Origin: Mesonia profundi
GTDB lineage: Bacteria > Bacteroidota > Bacteroidia > Flavobacteriales > Flavobacteriaceae
Direction: 5' to 3'
Length of the DNA: 57,859 nt
Assembly (NCBI RefSeq): GCF_031085155.1
Contig: NZ_JAVHUL010000019.1
Location: 1-57,859, forward strand
Under the pieces are notes generated by a model, which did no database searches, was not told where the DNA came from, and worked only from the letters and a program-made list of their open reading frames with translations. Of the stretch, positions 53,385 to 57,859 are shown in pieces; within the stretch, counting starts at the first letter, position 1, and each line of letters starts with the position of its first letter. A program made the position numbers and the translations under genes.

Positions 53385-53586
53385 ATTAGTCGTGTCCGAC
53401 TAAGATATAAAACCTAAGACTTGATCTTAATAGCCTGCTCATTAGATTAAATCGATGAAGCGTACGTATTAATTTTTAAATTTCAATGGTAAACTTAATA
53501 GCAAGCAGTCACTTCATAAAAAATCGCTGAACGTCTTTTATATTTGAATCAACAGAAATCTTTAATGTTGTAATCGGACACTAATG
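53385..53586. mobile_element. MITE-like element, copy 2
   Basis: About 202 bases with inverted ends ATTAGTCGTGTCCGACTAA and, from the right, CATTAGTGTCCGATTA. No transposase frame. Same ends as copy 1 at 37862-38103. It sits between the two divergent sulfur transcription units. Confidence 0.62.
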
Positions 53587-53625
53587 TATTTTTCTCTAAA
53601 CTAATAAAAAATAATCGGACTTATT

Positions 53626-53669
53626 GTAACGTTTGTTACCGATATCACTTTACAAAAACAGCATCTTTG
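53626..53669 (+). promoter_or_regulatory. Operator S5 and -7 element of the YeeE/YedE genes
   Basis: Palindrome GTAACGTTTGTTAC at 53626-53639 and CATCTTTG at 53662-53669 (one mismatch to TAnnTTTG). Centre to centre 33 bp. Confidence 0.74.
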
Positions 53670-53685
53670 CTCAAAAATTATCGAT

Positions 53686-54243
53686 ATGAATTGGATATAT
53701 GATCCTTGGCCTTGGTATGTTGCGGGACCGCTTATTGCTTTTACCATGTTTATTTTATTGCTCGCAGGAAAGCAATTTGGGATGTCTTCCAACCTTCGTA
53801 CGGCATGTTCGGCGATGGGAGCAGGAAAAGCAGCCGACTTTTTCAAATTTGATTGGAAAGCAGAACGCTGGAATTTGATGCTTGTCGCAGGAGCGGTGAT
53901 TGGTGGTTTTATCGCCTCTAACTACATGAGCGACAATATCGTAGAAATTAACCCCGAAGTTGCTCAGCAACTCGCCACCGACTATCAAATTGAAAGTGCT
54001 GGTGAAAGCTATTTACCTACAGAACTGTTTTCTACCGCAGCATTATCAAATCCTTTTACCATCATCATCCTTTTATTAGGTGGGTTAATGGTAGGTTTTG
54101 GAGCCCGTTATGCCGGTGGTTGTACCTCGGGTCACGCCATCTCTGGATTGAGTAACCTGCAACTCCCCTCTTTAATTGCCGTCATCGGTTTTTTTATAGG
54201 CGGCTTGGTCATGATTCATTTAATTTTCCCTTTAATCTTTTAG
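53686..54243 (+). CDS. YeeE/YedE-family sulfur transporter, first half
   Basis: 185 residues with four or five transmembrane helices. The conserved motif GARYAGGCTSGHAISGLSNLQLPSL (about 143-167) carries the cysteine that moves along the substrate in YeeE (thiosulfate) and PmpA-type transporters. The gene ends three bases before a second half-size YeeE-like gene, so the two proteins together should make one transporter, as in PmpAB. Thiosulfate or another sulfane-sulfur compound is the likely cargo. Under operator S5. Confidence 0.9.
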   Translation: MNWIYDPWPWYVAGPLIAFTMFILLLAGKQFGMSSNLRTACSAMGAGKAADFFKFDWKAERWNLMLVAGAVIGGFIASNYMSDNIVEINPEVAQQLATDYQIESAGESYLPTELFSTAALSNPFTIIILLLGGLMVGFGARYAGGCTSGHAISGLSNLQLPSLIAVIGFFIGGLVMIHLIFPLIF

Positions 54244-54246
54244 CAC

Positions 54247-54660
54247 ATGAAATATTTCACTTATTTAGTCATTGGTATTTTCTTCGGAATTGTGATGTTT
54301 AAATCTGAAGCCGCTTCTTGGTTTCGGATTTATGAAATGTTCCAGTTTGGAAGCTTTCATATGTACGGCATCATAGGCTCGGCCTTAGCTTTAGGCGTTA
54401 TAGGCGTTCAACTTATAAAACGCAAAAACATAAAACCCTTAGACGGAAGCGAAATGAGCTTACAACCTAAGAAAAAAGGCATAGCTCGCTACCTTATTGG
54501 CGGTATTATTTTTGGACTTGGTTGGGCATTGGCAGGCGCTTGCCCAGGACCTATGTACGTTCTCGCAGGTGCAGGTTATGGTTCTATTTTTATCGTTATT
54601 TTTGGAGCCCTTGCCGGAACTTTTCTTTACGGAATCTTAAGAAAACATCTTCCACATTAA
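54247..54660 (+). CDS. YeeE/YedE-family (DUF6691-like) sulfur transporter, second half
   Basis: 137 residues with about four helices and the second conserved motif GGIIFGLGWALAGACPGPMYVLAGAG (about 91-116) with its cysteine. Three bases after the first half. Complements it to a complete split YeeE/YedE transporter. Followed by a terminator. Confidence 0.9.
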   Translation: MKYFTYLVIGIFFGIVMFKSEAASWFRIYEMFQFGSFHMYGIIGSALALGVIGVQLIKRKNIKPLDGSEMSLQPKKKGIARYLIGGIIFGLGWALAGACPGPMYVLAGAGYGSIFIVIFGALAGTFLYGILRKHLPH

Positions 54661-54689
54661 GCTATAAATGCTAATTTTTAGTAAATCAA

Positions 54690-54726
54690 AAGTCCTTTAA
54701 ATTTTTTGTTTAAAGGGCTTTTTTTT
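54690..54726 (+). terminator. Terminator of the YeeE/YedE pair
   Basis: AAGTCCTTTAAA / TTTAAAGGGCTT stem (with one G-T pair) and a run of eight T. Confidence 0.8.
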
Positions 54727-54803
54727 GTTGTTGTAAACTCTGCTTTTTCTAATGCTTAGGAGTAATTAATTTTACTTTACGGAAACAAAAAAATGTTTTC
54801 ATC

Positions 54804-54835
54804 TTGCGGTAGGTTTTATTAAAGGACTATTTTTG
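54804..54835 (+). promoter_or_regulatory. Promoter of the 54.9 kb lipoprotein gene
   Basis: TTG at 54804-54806, 21 bases, TATTTTTG at 54828-54835. Perfect -7, slightly long spacing; 28 bases before the ATG. Confidence 0.5.
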
Positions 54836-54863
54836 CAGCCTTAAAATTAATAGCCCCCTAAAA

Positions 54864-55376
54864 ATGAAAATGATCCTCTCTTTAACTTTAATGCTTTTTG
54901 CGTTAACCTCTTGCAATGAACCCATAGAAACCAAATTTGAACATGATGGAGTTTCACTAATCTCCCCTACTGACTGGAAAATTACAGATGAGGAGAATTT
55001 TGAAAATGAAGGATATTATTTAGCCATAGAAAAAGAGGGATTAAATTCTAGTGGTTTATTGACCATAACTTGGTTAAACAATGAGGTAGAACTTAACGAT
55101 TGGAGATCTCTTATTATAGGAGAGTTAAAAAAGAGTACTCCTTTTGAAAATTCAGATTTAACCTTTGCTTCACCTTACGAAAGTAAGTATAATAGTATAA
55201 AATCTATTTCGACAGATTTCTCTGTGACTATTCTCAATTTAAAACACAGTGGCGTAATTCATGTTTTTAATAAAGCAAATAAAACATTTGGGGTTGTTAA
55301 ACAAGAAGCAGACGACGATAACTCTGAAAACAAAAAGGGGTTTGAACTAATTGAGAAAAGTCTGATAATTGAATAA
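54864..55376 (+). CDS. Lipoprotein of unknown function
   Basis: 170 residues. Lipobox ALTSC (Cys17). The mature part (VSLISPTDWKITDEENFENEGYYLAIEKEG, NDWRSLIIGELKKS, GVIHVFNKANKTFGVVKQEADD) resembles PsbP/DcrB-like or surface-exposed alpha/beta lipoproteins, without a firm match. It has its own promoter; no close partner. Confidence 0.65.
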   Translation: MKMILSLTLMLFALTSCNEPIETKFEHDGVSLISPTDWKITDEENFENEGYYLAIEKEGLNSSGLLTITWLNNEVELNDWRSLIIGELKKSTPFENSDLTFASPYESKYNSIKSISTDFSVTILNLKHSGVIHVFNKANKTFGVVKQEADDDNSENKKGFELIEKSLIIE

Positions 55377-55543
55377 AAATTCAATTATCGATAACTAGAA
55401 AGTCAATTAGTTTTCAGCACTAAGCTTTTGCATTTTTTCTCTAACATTACTGAAACCTTGCAAAAACAAAAAATCTTATTATTCTGTAAGGTTTGGCATT
55501 AAAAGTGTACTTTTATTTTGTCATAAATTCTTGTAAATAAGCT

Positions 55544-56161
55544 ATGAAAAGAGCAATTCTAAGTCTGTTATTTCTGATTCTTTTTAATACGTGTTTTGGA
55601 CAAACGTATTCGTTTGATAGACTCATAAAAAGCGAAGTTTCTACAACCTCCGCTAAGCATAAAGAAAATACCTATTTGTTTAATTCTGAAGATTACTCCT
55701 ATTCCTTGCGTCTAAATGAAGGCAAAGATTCTACAGAAGCATGGATCATTGACACAAAAAGAAGGCAAGTCCATTATTTTAATGCCGAGCGTAAAGACTC
55801 CTTAGAATTAAAGTTTGTAAAAACGAATCCGTATAAACTTAACCTTCCCGAATACACTTATGAGTTTTCTTATGTAAAATCGAAAAGCAGAGAGAAAGAA
55901 ATCTTACTCGCTATAATCGACAAAGAGAAAAAAGAAATTGCGAGCTACAGGTTGAAAATAGAAAAAACAGATCATAATTATTTTCCTATATTTCAAGCAA
56001 CAGCAGCCGTAGAGCCGTTTAATCTCATGAACATAAAAGCTCCTTTTAATTTTTTAGTTTTAAAATCTAACGGAAAAAATTCTAATGGCAAGGCGGTGAA
56101 CTATGAGTTAAGTTGTACAGAAGGTACAGAGCTTATGGTGACCATACCTCAAAAAAGTTAA
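55544..56161 (+). CDS. Secreted protein of unknown function
   Basis: 205 residues with signal peptide to about residue 19 (NTCFGQ). Beta-rich, charged mature part (YSYSLRLNEGKDSTEAWIIDTKRRQVHYF; EFSYVKSKSREKEILLAIID). Not recognised. Monocistronic; the 167 bases before it hold no obvious promoter. Confidence 0.6.
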   Translation: MKRAILSLLFLILFNTCFGQTYSFDRLIKSEVSTTSAKHKENTYLFNSEDYSYSLRLNEGKDSTEAWIIDTKRRQVHYFNAERKDSLELKFVKTNPYKLNLPEYTYEFSYVKSKSREKEILLAIIDKEKKEIASYRLKIEKTDHNYFPIFQATAAVEPFNLMNIKAPFNFLVLKSNGKNSNGKAVNYELSCTEGTELMVTIPQKS

Positions 56162-56322
56162 AGCTACAGCAAGTAGTTGTAAATCGCTTTCACAAATAAC
56201 ACGTAGTTTTCAAACAAAAGAAGTAACTTCATCAACCCCTAAGTCTTAGTTTACAAGGCATATTCGCATTGCAACATGTCTCAATCTAGACCGTTGGTGA
56301 TAACCTGCAAAGAAACACACGA

Positions 56323-56874
56323 ATGAACAAAGAGATTCTACTCACCCTACTCATAAGCTCGTTGCTATGGATTATCATATTGATAATTATTTATGTTAAA
56401 AATAAAAACCGGACAGAAAAGAATATTGCCAAGCAACATGAAAATGTAAGTCAGATCAATTCAGAATACAATAAAAAGCTGGAAAGTATTCTCACCGAAA
56501 GAAATGAGGACTTAAGACAGAGTTACGAAAAAGGATATGCTGACGCAGAATCAAAAAAAGAATTGTCGGTCCAGATTTCCCCTTGGAAAGAAGAGATGGA
56601 TAGTCGTACATTATTCAAGAATAAAAAATCGGTTAAGGTTGGTTATAAACATCAGTTATTCTCCAATGGAATGCCTTGTTTTGAGCCTCATATTACCGTA
56701 ATCGAGGAATTAACGGTAGACAAATTAAATGAAGAACATATAAAAAAGACCTTTTCTAACCTAGAGTTAATAATGAATAATATCCCGAATACTGGAAGCG
56801 TGGCAGTGAGCATTTTAGGAAACGGTAAAGATTTAGCCAATTCCCTATTGAATATGACTAAACGAAAAAAGTAA
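56323..56874 (+). CDS. Membrane-anchored coiled-coil protein
   Basis: 183 residues: one N-terminal transmembrane helix (about 7-25), a charged coiled-coil stretch (about 28-85) and a small C-terminal domain (VQISPWKEEMDSRTLFKNKKSVKVGYKHQLFSNGMPCFEPHITVIEEL). I do not recognise the family. The cell location is the inner face of the membrane if the positive-inside rule holds. Confidence 0.6.
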   Translation: MNKEILLTLLISSLLWIIILIIIYVKNKNRTEKNIAKQHENVSQINSEYNKKLESILTERNEDLRQSYEKGYADAESKKELSVQISPWKEEMDSRTLFKNKKSVKVGYKHQLFSNGMPCFEPHITVIEELTVDKLNEEHIKKTFSNLELIMNNIPNTGSVAVSILGNGKDLANSLLNMTKRKK

Positions 56875-56886
56875 ACTTTTGTTTAC
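56871..56886. promoter_or_regulatory. Palindrome GTAAACTTTTGTTTAC
   Basis: Six-base arms with a TTTT centre, overlapping the stop of the preceding gene, 35 bases before the flavoprotein ATG. It resembles the sulfur-island operators but has one extra base per arm and no TAnnTTTG at +33. It could be an operator of another regulator or a weak hairpin. Confidence 0.35.
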
Positions 56887-56920
56887 AAACTAGTTGAAAA
56901 CCATATAAAACAACTATATC

Positions 56921-57586
56921 ATGAAACAGGTAAAAATATTATCCAAGAAAAACGCAACCCACGATGTTGTACAGCTTAGAACCCAAAAACCAAAAGATCT
57001 TTCTTTTTTACCAGGGCAAGCCGTTGATGTTTCGTTGAATAAACCTGAATGGAAAGAAGAGTTAAGACCGTTTACCTTTACGTCTCTTCCCCAGGATGAT
57101 TATCTAGAATTTCATATTAAAATTTATCCTGAACACGACGGAGTTACCGAGCAGATTGGCAAACTAAGACAGAATGATTCGCTTTCCCTTGGTGATGTAT
57201 TTGGCGCGATCAAATATCAAGGGGAAGGTGTTTTTATTGCGGGAGGAGCCGGCGTCACCCCGTTTATCTCCATTTTAAGAGACCTTGAAAAACAAAACAA
57301 AATGGGCCATAACAAGCTTCTTTTTGCCAATAAAACCGCTGATGATATTATTGAAAAAGAATTATTTAATCAGTTATTGGGTGACAATTTTGTCAATGTG
57401 CTTTCAGATGAACAGAAGGAAGGTTACGAACATGGTTATATAACTAAAGACTTGATTAAAGCGCAAATTCAGAACGAAAACAGTCTTTTTTACTTGTGTG
57501 GTCCGCCTCCAATGATGGATGCGGTTTTAAAACAACTCAAAGAATTGGGCATAGACAAATCGAAAATCATACAAGAGGAATTCTAA
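56921..57586 (+). CDS. FAD/NAD(P)-binding ferredoxin reductase-like protein
   Basis: 221 residues of the ferredoxin-NADP+ reductase superfamily: RPFTFTS at about 51-57 (FAD binding), the glycine-rich FIAGGAGVTPFISILR at about 106-121 (NAD(P) nucleotide) and YLCGPPPMMDAV at about 189-200. No 2Fe-2S or globin domain is attached, so it needs a separate electron partner. The following 273 bases to the window end hold no gene that I can support. Confidence 0.85.
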   Translation: MKQVKILSKKNATHDVVQLRTQKPKDLSFLPGQAVDVSLNKPEWKEELRPFTFTSLPQDDYLEFHIKIYPEHDGVTEQIGKLRQNDSLSLGDVFGAIKYQGEGVFIAGGAGVTPFISILRDLEKQNKMGHNKLLFANKTADDIIEKELFNQLLGDNFVNVLSDEQKEGYEHGYITKDLIKAQIQNENSLFYLCGPPPMMDAVLKQLKELGIDKSKIIQEEF

Positions 57587-57859
57587 TCCTTCGTCGAGGT
57601 TTTAATATCTTAAATTTCAACTATAATCTTGAACCGAAGTTCTTAATTGTGGATGAGTAAAACAAATACAATACTGAAGTAAAAAAACAACTATAGACAA
57701 GGAAAAGTACCTTCATAGAATTAAATATTCGGGAAGCCGCGAACCTAACTTAGGTGTTTTAAAAGAGTTGCAAAAATGTCATTTTGGACTTCCTAGTAAT
57801 TTTGTGACTAATTTTATTAGGCCGCTTTGTTAAAAAATCCTTTTAATTTTAGTTCCATT

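Larger units (their letters stand above)
53373..53685. other. Intergenic region with MITE-like element and operator S5
   Basis: 313 bases. It holds the MITE-like element (53385-53586), an extra ATAATCGGACTTATT fragment at 53610-53624 and the promoter of the YeeE/YedE pair. Confidence 0.6.

Noticed and set aside
1-57859. tRNA, rRNA, prophage or integrase genes
   Set aside because: No cloverleaf-like sequence with a CCA end, no rRNA text and no phage or recombinase protein was seen on either strand.

Overview
This AT-rich window comes from a chromosome of the family Flavobacteriaceae (Bacteroidota). The signs are the type IX secretion gene porT next to ubiE, T9SS C-terminal sorting domains, STN-type and carboxypeptidase-regulatory TonB-dependent receptors, DUF4249 lipoproteins, a short RpoD without region 1.1, a lipoprotein TamL, and promoters of the Bacteroidota -33 TTG / -7 TAnnTTTG type in front of many genes. 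I see no tRNA, rRNA, CRISPR array, transposase, integrase or phage gene.

Layout. 0.4-10.2 kb is core: trkH-trkA (potassium uptake), ubiE-porT, a SpoU-type RNA methyltransferase, tamL, fbaA and accD. 10.2-13.5 kb encodes two secreted T9SS proteins; the metalloprotease gene has an 11-copy CCAA tract in its 5' end that looks like a phase-variation switch. 13.9-17.1 kb is a minus-strand metal operon (small Cys protein, TonB receptor, HMA protein). 17.3-23.2 kb is rpsO, pnp and proC-proB-proA. 23.3-31.2 kb is a secreted protein, an STN-TonB receptor, an MG2-like protein and two tandemly duplicated DUF4249 lipoproteins. 31.4-43.7 kb is mixed housekeeping: rpoD, lplA, rpe, ypdA, a NYN protein, a GlcG-like protein, an MtfA-like peptidase, a CzcO-like flavoprotein, DoxX, a DUF2089/Yip1/hydrolase operon, and an endonuclease gene broken by an in-frame stop.

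43.9-54.7 kb is the most interesting part: a sulfur island. A Crp/Fnr regulator is followed by a TauE/SafE exporter, a CstB-like persulfide dioxygenase/rhodanese, a lipoprotein rhodanese, a minus-strand operon (small Cys protein, DoxX, DsrE-like protein, SoxB-like lipoprotein, TlpA thioredoxin), and a split YeeE/YedE transporter pair. Five palindromes GTAAC-N4-GTTAC stand in front of the five transcription units, and in all five the palindrome centre lies exactly 33 bp upstream of the centre of a TAnnTTTG-like -7 element. This points to a coherent regulon activated by the local Crp/Fnr protein. It would cover sulfane-sulfur import, periplasmic SoxB/DsrE chemistry, cytosolic persulfide oxidation and sulfite export, without SoxYZ/SoxAX in the window. 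54.8-57.6 kb holds three unrecognised genes and a ferredoxin-reductase-like flavoprotein.

Intergenic DNA is rich in repeats: two MITE-like elements with GTGTCCGAYTA ends, a second dispersed repeat pair at 13.7 and 48.5 kb, an iterated palindrome TTTCGCTTCCGCGGAAGCG (also inside two coding regions), and several REP-like hairpins.
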